Assembly (NCBI GenBank): GCA_964409245.1
Contig: CAYPCQ010000035.1
Span: forward strand, 3,831-67,830
Length of the DNA: 64,000 bases
From: CAIMWS01 sp964409245
GTDB taxonomy: Bacteria > Verrucomicrobiota > Verrucomicrobiia > Limisphaerales > UBA1319
Direction of reading: 5' to 3'
Shown here: in pieces, positions 49,501 through 58,860 of the stretch
Layout of the letters: each line of letters begins with the position of its first letter
Position numbering within the stretch: the stretch's first letter is position 1
Notes under the pieces: generated by a model
The model's database searches: none
What the model was told of the DNA's origin: nothing
The model's input: the letters and a program-made list of their open reading frames with translations, nothing else
Translations under genes and position numbers: made by a program

Positions 49501-50958
49501 TCAGAACTGGAAGTATATGAATTGGGCTCCCTCAAACACTCCCAGAAAGGTAATTGCCGCCAGGGAGGAGATGACCGCCAGCGTTTGCCAATGGCTGGGC
49601 CAATGATAAAAGCGGTTCATGGCCGCTTGTTTCCATTGGAACAGAAAACTCACGCCCCCCAGGACGGCCAGTCCCAGGATCAGCGGGTGAGGGCTGCCCC
49701 AGCTGCCCAAATTAAACATGGCGCGAAGGTAGTTTTCGACTGTCTGGAGTTGGTTGAGCCGGGGCGGAAGCGAGCCGGCCCGGAAGATCAACCACCCAAC
49801 GCAGGTGATGTGAAAGAACAGGAATATCATTACGGCTCCTTTAAGCCGCGGGAGCCAGCCGGATGGCGAACCGCCAGTTTGTGAAGTCCGGGGCTTGTCC
49901 GCGCCGGTCAAGGTTTGCCACCAACGGTGCCCAGCCAGCAAAAGCCCATGGTATAATCCCCATAGGACGTAGGCCGACCCCGCCCCATGCCAAAGTCCTC
50001 CCAGGAGCATCGTCAGCATCAGGTTGCGATAAGTTTTGCCCAAACCGTAACGGTTGCCGCCCAGAGGAATATAAAGGTAATCGCGCAGCCAGGTAGATAG
50101 GCTGATGTGCCAGTTTTGCCAAAACCGGGATGGATTGGTGACCAGGTATGGCGCCTGGAAATTTACGGTCAGCTCAAATCCCATTAGCTTTGAAAGCCCC
50201 CGTGCGATGTCCGAATAACCGGAAAAATCACCGTAAATTTGAAAGGCGAAGGCATAAATGATCAGCCAGGCGTTCAAGCCTTCAAAAGGCGGGGCAGAAC
50301 CGGAAAACCCCCAGTCCACGACTGGGGCAAGCCGGTCCGCAATGACCACCTTCTTCACCAATCCCATCAGGATCAACCAAACTCCGTTCACCACTTCGTC
50401 CCGCTTGACCACCCGGGGGGCCTCGCATTGCGGCAACAGGAATGATGCCCGCACAATGGGACCCGCCACCAAGTGCGGGAAAAAGGCCACATAGAGCATG
50501 AAATTCAGTGGATCACGGGTGGCTTTTAACTCGCTCCGGTAAACATCGATGGTGTAGCTCATGGAAAGGAAAGTGTAGAAGGAAATGCCCACTGGCAAAA
50601 CCACATGCAGGGTGGGCAGGCTGGCATGCATGCCGAGGACGGCCAGCAGGCTTTGCAGGCTATCGGCGAAAAAGTTGAAATACTTGAAGATCCCCAAAAA
50701 ACCCATGTTGATGACCATGCTTCCAGCCAGATATAGCTTTCGCCGTGCCCGGTTGTGTTCAGGCTCGATCCACAGTGCGCAATAGTAATCAAAAAAGGTC
50801 GAAAACAACAACAGGCTCAGGAAACGCCAATCCCACCACCCGTAGAAAACGTAACTGGCCGCCAGCAACATCCGGTTCTGTCCCAAGTGGCCCAACCGAT
50901 AATAAAGCAGCAGGACAATCGCCAGAAATACCAGGAATGTGATGGAGTTGAATACCAT
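49501..50958 (-). CDS. MBOAT-family membrane O-acyltransferase (AlgI/DltB-like)
   Basis: A 485-residue polytopic membrane protein starting at ATG 50958 (MVFNSITFLVFLAIVLLL). It has the AlgI/DltB family motifs SYTIDVYR, FPHLVAGPIVR, QIYGDFSGYSDIARGLSKLMG, FWQNWHISLSTWLRDYLYIPLGG and the catalytic His in LLGGLWHGAGSAYVLWG. It moves acyl groups across the membrane to modify an extracellular or periplasmic polysaccharide. It is the first gene of a pair with the DltD-like protein. Confidence 0.92.
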   Translation of the reverse strand: MVFNSITFLVFLAIVLLLYYRLGHLGQNRMLLAASYVFYGWWDWRFLSLLLFSTFFDYYCALWIEPEHNRARRKLYLAGSMVINMGFLGIFKYFNFFADSLQSLLAVLGMHASLPTLHVVLPVGISFYTFLSMSYTIDVYRSELKATRDPLNFMLYVAFFPHLVAGPIVRASFLLPQCEAPRVVKRDEVVNGVWLILMGLVKKVVIADRLAPVVDWGFSGSAPPFEGLNAWLIIYAFAFQIYGDFSGYSDIARGLSKLMGFELTVNFQAPYLVTNPSRFWQNWHISLSTWLRDYLYIPLGGNRYGLGKTYRNLMLTMLLGGLWHGAGSAYVLWGLYHGLLLAGHRWWQTLTGADKPRTSQTGGSPSGWLPRLKGAVMIFLFFHITCVGWLIFRAGSLPPRLNQLQTVENYLRAMFNLGSWGSPHPLILGLAVLGGVSFLFQWKQAAMNRFYHWPSHWQTLAVISSLAAITFLGVFEGAQFIYFQF

Positions 50959-51226
50959 GCAGAACCTTCTACGGGCCGGAAAAGCGGGTAAAAGCCGCAC
51001 TCCCCTGAAATGCCGGATATGCTCCGAGTCCTTCAGGCCGCGCAAACAGTTGAATTCCGTTGGTTCGCATTGAATTCTGGCCGGGGGGATTATTAACTGC
51101 TTCCCGGGAAGCGAGTCAAAACCATTTATCCAAAGGCGGAATCCATTCCCAATCCCGGCGGGGTAGCTTGCGGTTGCTCACTTTCCCGGTTGAATCCATC
51201 TGGATTGCCATTAGATTGGCCTCGTT

Positions 51227-52231
51227 TTGAAAACCGTCATATATGAATGCCCTTTTATCCCTGCGGAGTGGATAGCGGCCCACGGATTGCGTCCCAGCCG
51301 CGTTCAACCGCCCGCCGCCGGCGCCATTCTGAGCCTCGGCTCCGAGGACGGCACTTGTCCCTATGCCCGGGCTTGTCTTGCCGCCTTTTTCCATTATCCC
51401 GGTGACGCCATCGTCTATACCACCACTTGTGACCAGATGCGGCGGGGCTGTGAGGTGACCATCGCCCAAACTGCGAAACCAGTATTTGTCCTTCACGTTC
51501 CCAAGACTTGGGAGCAACCGGAAGCTCCAGCCTTCTACCGGGAGGAGCTTTTACGGCTGAGCCGGTTCCTGGTCAATCTGGGCGGGCACCCTCCGTCCAC
51601 CTCCAAACTTTCAGAAGTCCTGCTGGCCTTCGATGACGCGCGCCGCCAATTGGTCGAACTCCGATCAGTTGCCACTACTCGCCAGTTTTCCGAATTCATC
51701 GCCAGGTTCAACCAAGCTGGAGATCCAGGCTGCATGGCCGATATTCGCAAGGTGTTTGACGCCGCTCCGCCCGCCGCACCTGCCCGGAAAAAGATTCCCA
51801 TCGCGCTCTTTGGCAGCCCCCTTATGAGCCACCATTACTTTCTGTTTGATAGTTTGGAAAAACTCGGGGGACGCATCGTACTGGACGGCACCACAACCGG
51901 CGAACTGGGGCTGCCTGGCTTGATGGACCGCCGGGCTATTCAGGATGATCCGCTCCAGTGCCTTGTAGACGCTTATTTCGGAACCATACCAGACGCATTC
52001 CGGCGTCCCAATACCCAGCTTTACGCCTGGTTTCGCGAAAAAGGCCTGGAGCGGGGCGTGCGCGGCATTTTGTTCCGCCACTATGTCTGGTGCGATACCT
52101 GGCATTCGGAAGCCCAACGGTTGAAAGAGTGGTCCTCCTGGCCCGTAGTATCCTTGGAAACCGGAGAGGAGGCCCAAATGACCGGTCATACGCTGGCTCG
52201 GCTGCAGTCACTGATCGAGATGCTTCAATGA
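51227..52231 (+). CDS. 2-hydroxyacyl-CoA dehydratase family protein, smaller subunit type (HgdB/FldC-like)
   Basis: A 334-residue protein starting at a TTG; an in-frame TAG at 51212-51214 and the lack of a nearby ATG decide this start. Cysteines sit where this family binds a [4Fe-4S] cluster: YECPFIPAEWIAAHG, GTCPYARACLAAF and TTTCDQMRRGCEV. The family includes dehydratase subunits, benzoyl-CoA reductase BcrB/C and the double-cubane cluster proteins. The gene overlaps the next by ATGA. With the second subunit and the activase it forms a three-gene operon. The substrate is unknown, and no CoA-transferase is visible. Confidence 0.78.
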   Translation: MKTVIYECPFIPAEWIAAHGLRPSRVQPPAAGAILSLGSEDGTCPYARACLAAFFHYPGDAIVYTTTCDQMRRGCEVTIAQTAKPVFVLHVPKTWEQPEAPAFYREELLRLSRFLVNLGGHPPSTSKLSEVLLAFDDARRQLVELRSVATTRQFSEFIARFNQAGDPGCMADIRKVFDAAPPAAPARKKIPIALFGSPLMSHHYFLFDSLEKLGGRIVLDGTTTGELGLPGLMDRRAIQDDPLQCLVDAYFGTIPDAFRRPNTQLYAWFREKGLERGVRGILFRHYVWCDTWHSEAQRLKEWSSWPVVSLETGEEAQMTGHTLARLQSLIEMLQ

Positions 52232-53613
52232 TTACTGCTCCCCGCCAGATTTCGCTCGATGAGTGGGATGATCGTTACCGGGAATTGCACGCTGCCGGCC
52301 TGGTGGAACCCACTTATGGAGGCCCCCTGCGCCGCCACTTCGAGGAGGGGCACGATCTCCGTCTGCGCACCTTGCGCTTTGATAATTCAGCCGCCTCCTT
52401 GCGCCTTTGGAATTTCTTGCTGACCGAAGAGGATCGCCTGCGGGAATGCCGCCGGCAGGGGCGCAAATTGGTGGGAACCATGAAGGATCTGGGCACGGTG
52501 CCAGTCATGGCCTACGCCTTCCCCAATTTGACCGCCTTTTATCCTGATGGCGCCTGGTGGATTCCCTGTGTCATGGAATTCAGCGATGGCTTGCTGCGGA
52601 TCGCCGATTCCCTGGGCATTGACGATTCTTTTTGCCCGGTGCGGGCTATGTTGGGAGCCTTTCTGACGGAGGCGCATTTCCCGCGGCCGGATTTGCTGGT
52701 CTGCAGCGTGGGCGCCACCTGTGACGATTTCTCCGGCATTGCCCAGCGTTTGAATGGATTGGGATTTCCCATTCTCTGGTGGGAGATACCCCACCGCCGC
52801 CCGGCTGATTCCGGGGAAGCGGGTTTCCTTATGCCCGGGGGGATGGTTTTGCCCAAGACCCAGGTCGGTTTGGTCAAATCCGAGCTGTCCAGGATTCAAA
52901 GCGCCATGGAAGAGCTGGCTGGTGAAAGGCTGGCTGAAACCATGCTGGCAGCCGGCATCCGCCGGGCCAACCGCGTGCGCCGCTGTCTGGAGGAACTTCG
53001 CCGGCAGGTGTTTGTGGCGGATCGATCTCCTTTGCCTGCTTTGGAACTTCTGATTGCCGAGATGATGGCCATCCATTTTTGCTCTGATCAGGAGCAAGCT
53101 GCCCAAGCGCTGGAGGAACTCCTGGTTCAAGTGCGAGCCAGGATCGATAACGGCCAGGGCTTCGGTTCCTCTTCAGCGGCCCGCATTTACTGGGTCAATC
53201 CCGTTTCCGACCTGCGGGTGATGAACCTCTTGGAAGACTGCGGCGCCCGGCTGTGTGGCACGGATAACATGTTTTGCCATGCCTTGGACATGATTCCGGA
53301 AAACCTTCCCCCTTTGGATGCCTTGGCAGGCATGGCCTTGATGGATCCCATGGCCGGTTCCGCCGCGGAACGTGCCGGGCGGATTTGCCAGGAAATGCGG
53401 GCCTGGCGTTGTGAAGGCCTGGTCATTTCGCGCATTCCCGGCGCCAGCCATTGCGCTTGGGAAGGGCAGATCATTGCGGACTTGGTTCATGACCGGCTGG
53501 ATTTGCCGGTAGTGGAACTTGAAGTTCCGCCCGTTGCCGATTCCTTCCAATCCAGCCTGCGTTCTCGCCTCGAGGCCTTGGTGGAAACCATTATCAGCAG
53601 GAGGACTTTATGA
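52228..53613 (+). CDS. 2-hydroxyacyl-CoA dehydratase family protein, larger subunit
   Basis: A 461-residue protein. ATG 52228 overlaps the upstream stop in ATGA and is preferred over the longer open frame from 51958. It belongs to the same HgdA/HgdB superfamily, with cysteines in FCPVRAMLGAF, LVCSVGATCDDFSG and CGARLCGTDNMFCHALD, and a late conserved DLVHDRLDLPVVELEV segment. It likely forms a heterodimer with the preceding protein. Its C-terminal stop overlaps the activase start, again by ATGA, so all three products should be made in equal amounts. Confidence 0.75.
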   Translation: MITAPRQISLDEWDDRYRELHAAGLVEPTYGGPLRRHFEEGHDLRLRTLRFDNSAASLRLWNFLLTEEDRLRECRRQGRKLVGTMKDLGTVPVMAYAFPNLTAFYPDGAWWIPCVMEFSDGLLRIADSLGIDDSFCPVRAMLGAFLTEAHFPRPDLLVCSVGATCDDFSGIAQRLNGLGFPILWWEIPHRRPADSGEAGFLMPGGMVLPKTQVGLVKSELSRIQSAMEELAGERLAETMLAAGIRRANRVRRCLEELRRQVFVADRSPLPALELLIAEMMAIHFCSDQEQAAQALEELLVQVRARIDNGQGFGSSSAARIYWVNPVSDLRVMNLLEDCGARLCGTDNMFCHALDMIPENLPPLDALAGMALMDPMAGSAAERAGRICQEMRAWRCEGLVISRIPGASHCAWEGQIIADLVHDRLDLPVVELEVPPVADSFQSSLRSRLEALVETIISRRTL

Positions 53614-54398
53614 TTACTGCCGGCATCGACGCGGGCTCCCGGGCTATCAAGGCCGTGCTTTGGGATTCCGAAACCGGGCGCCTGCTGGCCACGGCCATCA
53701 CGGATCAAGGGGTTGCCCAGGCGGAACTGGCGCGGGATATCTATCAAAATTTGCTCCAAACTGCGGCCATTGATCCATCCCGCGTGGCGCGCGTGGTGGC
53801 CACCGGCTACGGGCGCAACCTCGTTGACTTTGCCACCACCACCATTACCGAAATCACCTGCCATGCCCGCGGTGTGCGCTTTCTGGCGCCGGATGTCCGC
53901 ACCATCATCGAAATCGGCGGTCAGGATAGCAAATTAATCCGGCTGACGCCCTCGGGCGCTGTTCGGGATTTTGCCATGAACGACCGCTGCGCGGCGGGAA
54001 CAGGCCGCTTTCTGGAGGTGGTGGCCAGCCGCCTGCAAATACCGCTGGCGGATTTATCCGCCTTGGCCGAAAAAAGCCGGAAACCGGCGGCCATCAGCAG
54101 CATGTGCGTGGTTTTTGCCGAGACGGAAATCATCGGTCTGTTGGCTGGTGGAACGCCCCCGGAGGACATTGTTGCGGGCATTCATTCCGCGGTTGCCACC
54201 CGCGTGGCGGCCATGGCCGGCCGCCATGTGGACTCCCCGATATATTTCACCGGCGGGGTCGCGCTGATTCCCCGCATGGCCCGCGCTTTGAGCGAAATTC
54301 TTGGCCAGCCCATCCGCACCGTGGAGCGGCCTTGTTTCACTGGAGCGCTCGGCGCCGCCGTGCTGGCCGCCAGCCAGGAATTGGTCGTGAAGCCATGA
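53610..54398 (+). CDS. BadF/HgdC-type activating ATPase with bridging [4Fe-4S] cluster
   Basis: A 262-residue actin/hexokinase-fold ATPase (BcrAD/BadFG family). It has GIDAGSRAIKAVLWD as phosphate-1, IEIGGQDSKLI as phosphate-2, and GGVALIPRMARAL as the adenosine loop. The two cluster cysteines are C127 in NDRCAAGTGRFLE and C166 in SSMCVVFAETEI, the same spacing and numbering as in the glutaryl dehydratase activator HgdC, which shares one [4Fe-4S] cluster between two subunits. It uses ATP to inject a low-potential electron into its partner, here most likely the dehydratase-like pair encoded just upstream. Confidence 0.9.
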   Translation: MITAGIDAGSRAIKAVLWDSETGRLLATAITDQGVAQAELARDIYQNLLQTAAIDPSRVARVVATGYGRNLVDFATTTITEITCHARGVRFLAPDVRTIIEIGGQDSKLIRLTPSGAVRDFAMNDRCAAGTGRFLEVVASRLQIPLADLSALAEKSRKPAAISSMCVVFAETEIIGLLAGGTPPEDIVAGIHSAVATRVAAMAGRHVDSPIYFTGGVALIPRMARALSEILGQPIRTVERPCFTGALGAAVLAASQELVVKP

Positions 54399-54460
54399 AG
54401 TCTGGCTGCAGAATGGTGAAACAATTCCTGGCGGAATCCCATCGGACCATCCACCCAGCG

Positions 54461-55876
54461 TCAGATGGCTTTGCGGCTGCCGCTTCTGGACGCCTGCGCA
54501 CAACGGTAAAAGGTAAGCCACGATTCCCCCCGGGATTGGCGCAGCAGCAGCAGCGCCAGCTCCCGCAAGTGGTAATCCCCCCACATGGAGCTTTCCCCAT
54601 TGGGCACCTTTTGCCCCTTGGCCAGATGATCCCAACCATTGGGACGATGATAGACCGAATGCAGCAGCAAGCCCTGGTGCCTCGCGTTGAGGGAGAGATA
54701 GGGCTCGTTCAGCAAAGTTTGAGCGACCGTTAATCCTGCCTGCCGATAACGCAATCCTTGGCTGGCATTTGTTTGGTCCAAAACATTCCCCAAGCGGATG
54801 AGCCCTTGGGCTGCGATAGCCGCCGCCGAGCTATCCACCGGTTCCCACACATTGAACGGATCCGCCGGCCGGTCCAGGTAATTGCCCAGGCGATGCAAAT
54901 GAGGAGCGCCCGTATCCCAATAGGGCACCCCGCAGACCGGGCTGTTTTCCAGGAAAAAATCGGCGGTGGCCATGGCTGCTTTGAGGAGTGGCTCGCGCGT
55001 CTTTCGCCGTCCGCCCAGGGTGGCAAATTCCGCCGCAGGCAGCCGGTCGAGGAATTCCAATTGTTCGGCGAAGCCACAGATGGCCCAGGCCAGGCCGCGG
55101 GTCCAGGTGGTGAACGGTGAATAGCCTTGCTGCGAGCTGGGGCAGCGGTAGGAGCCGTCATTGATATTGAAAACGCTTTCGTGCGCGGTGCGCCCGCGAA
55201 GGTCATAGATATCCCGCCCTTCGCCATAGTAAACCGCGAACCGGGCCGTGGTTTGGGCGTGCGCCACCAATCGCTCCAGCAAGGATATCCTGGCATCCCG
55301 CTCACCCATCAAAACGTGCCCCAGCAGGTGGGCCACCCCCAAGGATCGGAGCGATCGGAGCGTATCGATGAAAAGCGAATGGGGCCCGTTGAATGAATAA
55401 ATGTAGCCGAGCCCATCCGGCAGTCCGGTCCAGCGCGCGGCCTGCACCGCTCCTGAAACCTTGAGCGCCAGCTCGTAAAAAGCCTGCTCCGGCTCGGATT
55501 GGGCCAGCTTCCCCTCCTTCATCAGGCGCAGCAGGTTCCCATAGGTCGAGATATTATTGAAACCGTGATCATGCACCCCCGTATGCGAAACATGGCCGGC
55601 CATGTGCTTCATCGTGTGGGCGCGTCCCCATTCCAAAAAGGAAGGTTCACCCGTGGCATCGTACTGCAGCAAGGCGGACCCGAATAAAAAACCTTGGGTC
55701 CACTCCGTCCAACCCCGTGCGGTGTATTTGCCCTGGCTGGTGAAGACCGGCGTTCCTTGTGCCGGATCCCAGGTCTTTTGGAGGCTGTGCATTTTCTGGG
55801 TGGACACATCGAACAACCGGGTGAGCGCCGGCAAGAGCTTCTGGGACGTGACTTGATTATCGATTTTCAAGGCCAT
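54461..55876 (-). CDS. GH88-family unsaturated glucuronyl/galacturonyl hydrolase
   Basis: A 471-residue (alpha/alpha)6-barrel protein without an obvious signal peptide, so probably cytoplasmic. Diagnostic segments include WTEWTQGFLFGSALLQY, DHGFNNISTYGNLLRL, SPFTTWTRGLAWAICGFAEQ, YWDTGAPH and EPVDSSAAAIAAQGL, with the conserved Asp residues of the hydration mechanism. GH88 enzymes remove the unsaturated uronic acid left by polysaccharide lyases. No lyase is in the window. The gene is convergent with the activase gene and lies 49 bases upstream of none other on its strand except the SDR gene. Confidence 0.9.
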   Translation of the reverse strand: MALKIDNQVTSQKLLPALTRLFDVSTQKMHSLQKTWDPAQGTPVFTSQGKYTARGWTEWTQGFLFGSALLQYDATGEPSFLEWGRAHTMKHMAGHVSHTGVHDHGFNNISTYGNLLRLMKEGKLAQSEPEQAFYELALKVSGAVQAARWTGLPDGLGYIYSFNGPHSLFIDTLRSLRSLGVAHLLGHVLMGERDARISLLERLVAHAQTTARFAVYYGEGRDIYDLRGRTAHESVFNINDGSYRCPSSQQGYSPFTTWTRGLAWAICGFAEQLEFLDRLPAAEFATLGGRRKTREPLLKAAMATADFFLENSPVCGVPYWDTGAPHLHRLGNYLDRPADPFNVWEPVDSSAAAIAAQGLIRLGNVLDQTNASQGLRYRQAGLTVAQTLLNEPYLSLNARHQGLLLHSVYHRPNGWDHLAKGQKVPNGESSMWGDYHLRELALLLLRQSRGESWLTFYRCAQASRSGSRKAI

Positions 55877-55925
55877 AGGCTAAAGCAAACCTTCAAATAT
55901 TTCAGAGGCGCATTCTAGCCTGTTT

Positions 55926-56720
55926 TCACAGTCTCCGCAAATGAAATCCGCCATCCACATTCAGGATTTCACCCGTGCTGAAGGGCAGCCATCCCTGCGC
56001 CAGCCCGGCCACCGCTTTGCCCACATCTTCCGGCGTTCCCCAACGTTTGATCGGTGTCAATCCATCTCCGATCAACCGGTCGTATTTCTCTTTGACCCCC
56101 TGGGTCATATCCGTGGCAATGATGCCCGGCCGGATTTCATAAACCCCAATGCCATATTCCGCCAGGCGTGTGGCGAACAAGGGGGTCAGCATGGACAAGG
56201 CCGCTTTGGCCACGCAGTATTCCCCGCGGTTGACGGACGCCGTGTAGGCGCTGATGGAGGAAATGGTCACGATTCGCGGCGGCCCACAGGGGCATTCCCC
56301 CCGTTGGACTTCCTCGATCATCCATCGCGCCGCCGCTTGCGTCAGAAAATAGGGGCCTTTCACATTCACTTGGATCAGTCGATCAAAACTCTCTTCTCCA
56401 CTTTCGAGCAGATCAGCACGCACTGCGGGGGCTACGCCAGCGTTGTTCACCAGCAGGTCCAGCCGGCCGAACTTGGCGCGCACAAATTCCAGCAATTTAT
56501 GGCGATCGGATCCTTGGGCGATATCGGCCTGGAAGATTTCTGCCTGGATTGAAACATTTCCTGCCTTTCCCCGCGCCAGGCAATCCGCTGCGGTGGCCAC
56601 GGCGGCGGATTCCTGCTGATTATAATTGATCGCCAGGTTGTAACCGGCCTCCGCCAATTCCAAGGCGATGCCCCGCCCGATGCCGCGTGAACCACCTGTA
56701 ATAAGAGCTACTGGATTCAT
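55926..56720 (-). CDS. SDR-family NAD(P)-dependent oxidoreductase (FabG-like)
   Basis: A 264-residue short-chain dehydrogenase. It has the cofactor motif ITGGSRGIGRGIALEL, LVNNAGVAP, the catalytic Ser in TISSISAYTAS, and YCVAKAA with the Tyr/Lys pair, followed by IRPGIIATDMT. It resembles 3-oxoacyl-ACP reductase FabG and sugar dehydrogenases. It is 49 bases upstream of the GH88 gene on the same strand, so a sugar or uronate reductase is possible, but the sequence alone does not distinguish this. Confidence 0.88.
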   Translation of the reverse strand: MNPVALITGGSRGIGRGIALELAEAGYNLAINYNQQESAAVATAADCLARGKAGNVSIQAEIFQADIAQGSDRHKLLEFVRAKFGRLDLLVNNAGVAPAVRADLLESGEESFDRLIQVNVKGPYFLTQAAARWMIEEVQRGECPCGPPRIVTISSISAYTASVNRGEYCVAKAALSMLTPLFATRLAEYGIGVYEIRPGIIATDMTQGVKEKYDRLIGDGLTPIKRWGTPEDVGKAVAGLAQGWLPFSTGEILNVDGGFHLRRL

Positions 56721-56771
56721 GGCCGCCCATGGTAGCCGAACGGCGTGGGCTTGAAAACCCTGAATCGTGAG

Positions 56772-57710
56772 TCATGAAACCAGGATGCCAAGCGCCTTGG
56801 GCAGGATGCGGAATTGGCTGGCCCCATTCTTAAGCCACTCGCCATCCGCTTCGATCGGCATCGGCCGGCTCGGCTCCACTTTCACGCTTTTTGCCCGAAA
56901 ACATTTCACCTTGGGATGCCGCACATAAGTGCCGCTGTAAATGCTCATGGCATTCCAGACGACCTCCCACCAGGCCACATTTTCCAGCCAGGCAACGTCA
57001 AACCAACCGTCATCAATCGCCGCGGTGGGGCCCACGCGCATGCCGCTTCCAAAAAAGTTCCCATTGCAGACAAATATGGAATTCAAGAATACCCGGTGGG
57101 GTTGGTCATCTATGCTGACGACTGCCTCGGTATTGCGATTCTCTTTCAGGGCCGCGCATAGCGCCCGCAAGTAGGCCAGTTTGCCACGGCCGGCCCCGCC
57201 TTTCATGGCCATCCACCGGGTTACCGCGCCATCCAAACCCAGGCCGGCGACATTGGCAAAGTACCTTTCGGCACGGCCATCCCCGGTTTGGTTTGCCATC
57301 CAGCCCAAATCAATCACCCTCCTGGCGCCCGTTTTAAGGGCCTCCAACGCCTGCCTGGCCGCCACCATGGGATCTCGGGCAATTCCCAGCGATCGCGCCA
57401 GATCGGAACCTGTTCCGCACGGTATAAAACCCACGGTTGGGATTTCCTGCCCAACCTTGTTGTCCTGAAACAGTCCATTAATGGCCTCGTTGATCGTTCC
57501 GTCGCCACCCAGGACCAGGAAATGCCGCGAACCCGCCAGCCATGCCTGGTGCGCCAATATTATCCCTTCGCCGCGGCCCTTGGTGAAGGTGCCCTGGGCC
57601 ACCACTCCGCCTGCTTGGAGCAAGGCTTCAACCGCCGGCCAAAGCCTGCTTGCCTGGCCTTGTCCCGCCGCAGGGTTGATGATCACGTGGGCCTTCATTT
57701 TGGGGATCAT
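56772..57710 (-). CDS. Diacylglycerol kinase-family lipid kinase (YegS/DgkB-like)
   Basis: A 312-residue protein with the DAGK catalytic domain motif LVLGGDGTINEAINGL and IPCGTGSDLARSLGI. The C-terminal beta-domain ends with VEPSRPMPIEADGEW. It phosphorylates diacylglycerol or a related lipid such as a sphingoid base. ATG 57710 is used, and ATG 57698 (MKAHVIINPAAGQGQA) is an equally good start. It lies 51 bases upstream of the SDR gene on the same strand. Confidence 0.88.
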   Translation of the reverse strand: MIPKMKAHVIINPAAGQGQASRLWPAVEALLQAGGVVAQGTFTKGRGEGIILAHQAWLAGSRHFLVLGGDGTINEAINGLFQDNKVGQEIPTVGFIPCGTGSDLARSLGIARDPMVAARQALEALKTGARRVIDLGWMANQTGDGRAERYFANVAGLGLDGAVTRWMAMKGGAGRGKLAYLRALCAALKENRNTEAVVSIDDQPHRVFLNSIFVCNGNFFGSGMRVGPTAAIDDGWFDVAWLENVAWWEVVWNAMSIYSGTYVRHPKVKCFRAKSVKVEPSRPMPIEADGEWLKNGASQFRILPKALGILVS

Positions 57711-57829
57711 TCAGCGTTTTCGGATACGAATCCTACTTTGAAGTGTCCACGCCCCGCAAGGTGAAGTCACGGCCTGATTCACATTAGGTTTGCCTTGGCC
57801 AGATCAGGGTGTTTAACTCAAGTCCCAAT

Positions 57830-58822
57830 ATGAAGCGTGAATTTAATGGCAAATCTTGCGTGATCCCCCTGGGCCGCCTGCTTTCAGTTACCATCCTGGC
57901 CCTGTGGGCTGTTGGCGCCGCATCCAGCATGTATGCAGCCGATTCTGCCCCCACCGGCCCCATCGATCTGACGGCCAAATGGCAGGTGGGCAAACGCTAC
58001 TTGCAGCGGATGGAAATGGTTCAGACTCAGGAAATTGCCGTGCCTAATCTTTCCCAAAGCATCAAGCAGGTGGTTTCGCAAAATCAGGATATCGCATTCA
58101 CCGCCCTCAAGGAATTGGCCGGGGGAGGCAAAGAGTTGGAAATGGAAATCGTCAGCCAGAAGATGGAAGTCAAAATGGGGGATCAAGCCTTGATGAAGTT
58201 CGATTCCACGGCCGACCCCAAGGAAGATGGCAATAATCCCGTCGCCGCCGCTTTTCGCAATATCCTTCGGATCAAGGTCAAATTCTTGACGGATGCTTCT
58301 GGGGCCATCCAAAAGGTCGAAAATTATAAAGCTTTCCTCGATCAAGCCACCTCCAAAGGCTCGGCCGAAGTTCAATCCATGCTTAAAAACATGCTCAGCG
58401 AGGAAAATATTAAACGCATGGGCCTGGCTGCTCCGGGTTTGCCAGGCAAGCCGGTCCAAGTGGGCGACACCTGGCCTTCCCAGGTTGATCTGGATCTAGG
58501 TTCCATGGGCAAAATCAACATCAACATGAATTCTGTTTTCAAAGGCTGGGAGGCCAAAGGCAAGGCCCAGTGTGCCCTCTTGGTACATTCCGGTTCCATC
58601 ACCAACCAGCCAGGCAAGGACAAGGATTCCATCAAGATGACGGTCGAGAATGGCCATTCATCGGGCAGGATTTGGTATGACCCGAGCCTCGGCATGGTCA
58701 GCGAAGTGGTGGTTAATCAGGACATGGTCATGAAGATGAACAACCAGAGCCAGAATGCCACCATTCGTCTCGCCCAGCAGGTTACCACCCGCTTGGTGGA
58801 GGTTAAAGACGCCCCCAAATAG
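57830..58822 (+). CDS. Exported DUF6263-like protein
   Basis: A 330-residue protein. ATG 57830 is preferred over GTG 57809 because it is followed by an export signal (LLSVTILALWAVGAASSMYA). The body is beta-rich, with KWQVGKRYLQRMEMVQTQEI, GKPVQVGDTWPSQVDLDLG and GRIWYDPSLGMVSEVVV, which matches my memory of the DUF6263 family. Function unknown. It is divergent from the lipid kinase and convergent with the AraC regulator. Confidence 0.7.
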   Translation: MKREFNGKSCVIPLGRLLSVTILALWAVGAASSMYAADSAPTGPIDLTAKWQVGKRYLQRMEMVQTQEIAVPNLSQSIKQVVSQNQDIAFTALKELAGGGKELEMEIVSQKMEVKMGDQALMKFDSTADPKEDGNNPVAAAFRNILRIKVKFLTDASGAIQKVENYKAFLDQATSKGSAEVQSMLKNMLSEENIKRMGLAAPGLPGKPVQVGDTWPSQVDLDLGSMGKININMNSVFKGWEAKGKAQCALLVHSGSITNQPGKDKDSIKMTVENGHSSGRIWYDPSLGMVSEVVVNQDMVMKMNNQSQNATIRLAQQVTTRLVEVKDAPK

Positions 58823-58860
58823 GCGAAAAGGAGGGACGGCAGAGGCTGCTCAATCAAGCC

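Noticed and set aside
52228..53613. Longer start at 51958 for the larger dehydratase-like subunit
   Set aside because: It would overlap the upstream gene by 270 bases with Arg/Pro-rich nonsense, and the ATGA-coupled start fits the operon.
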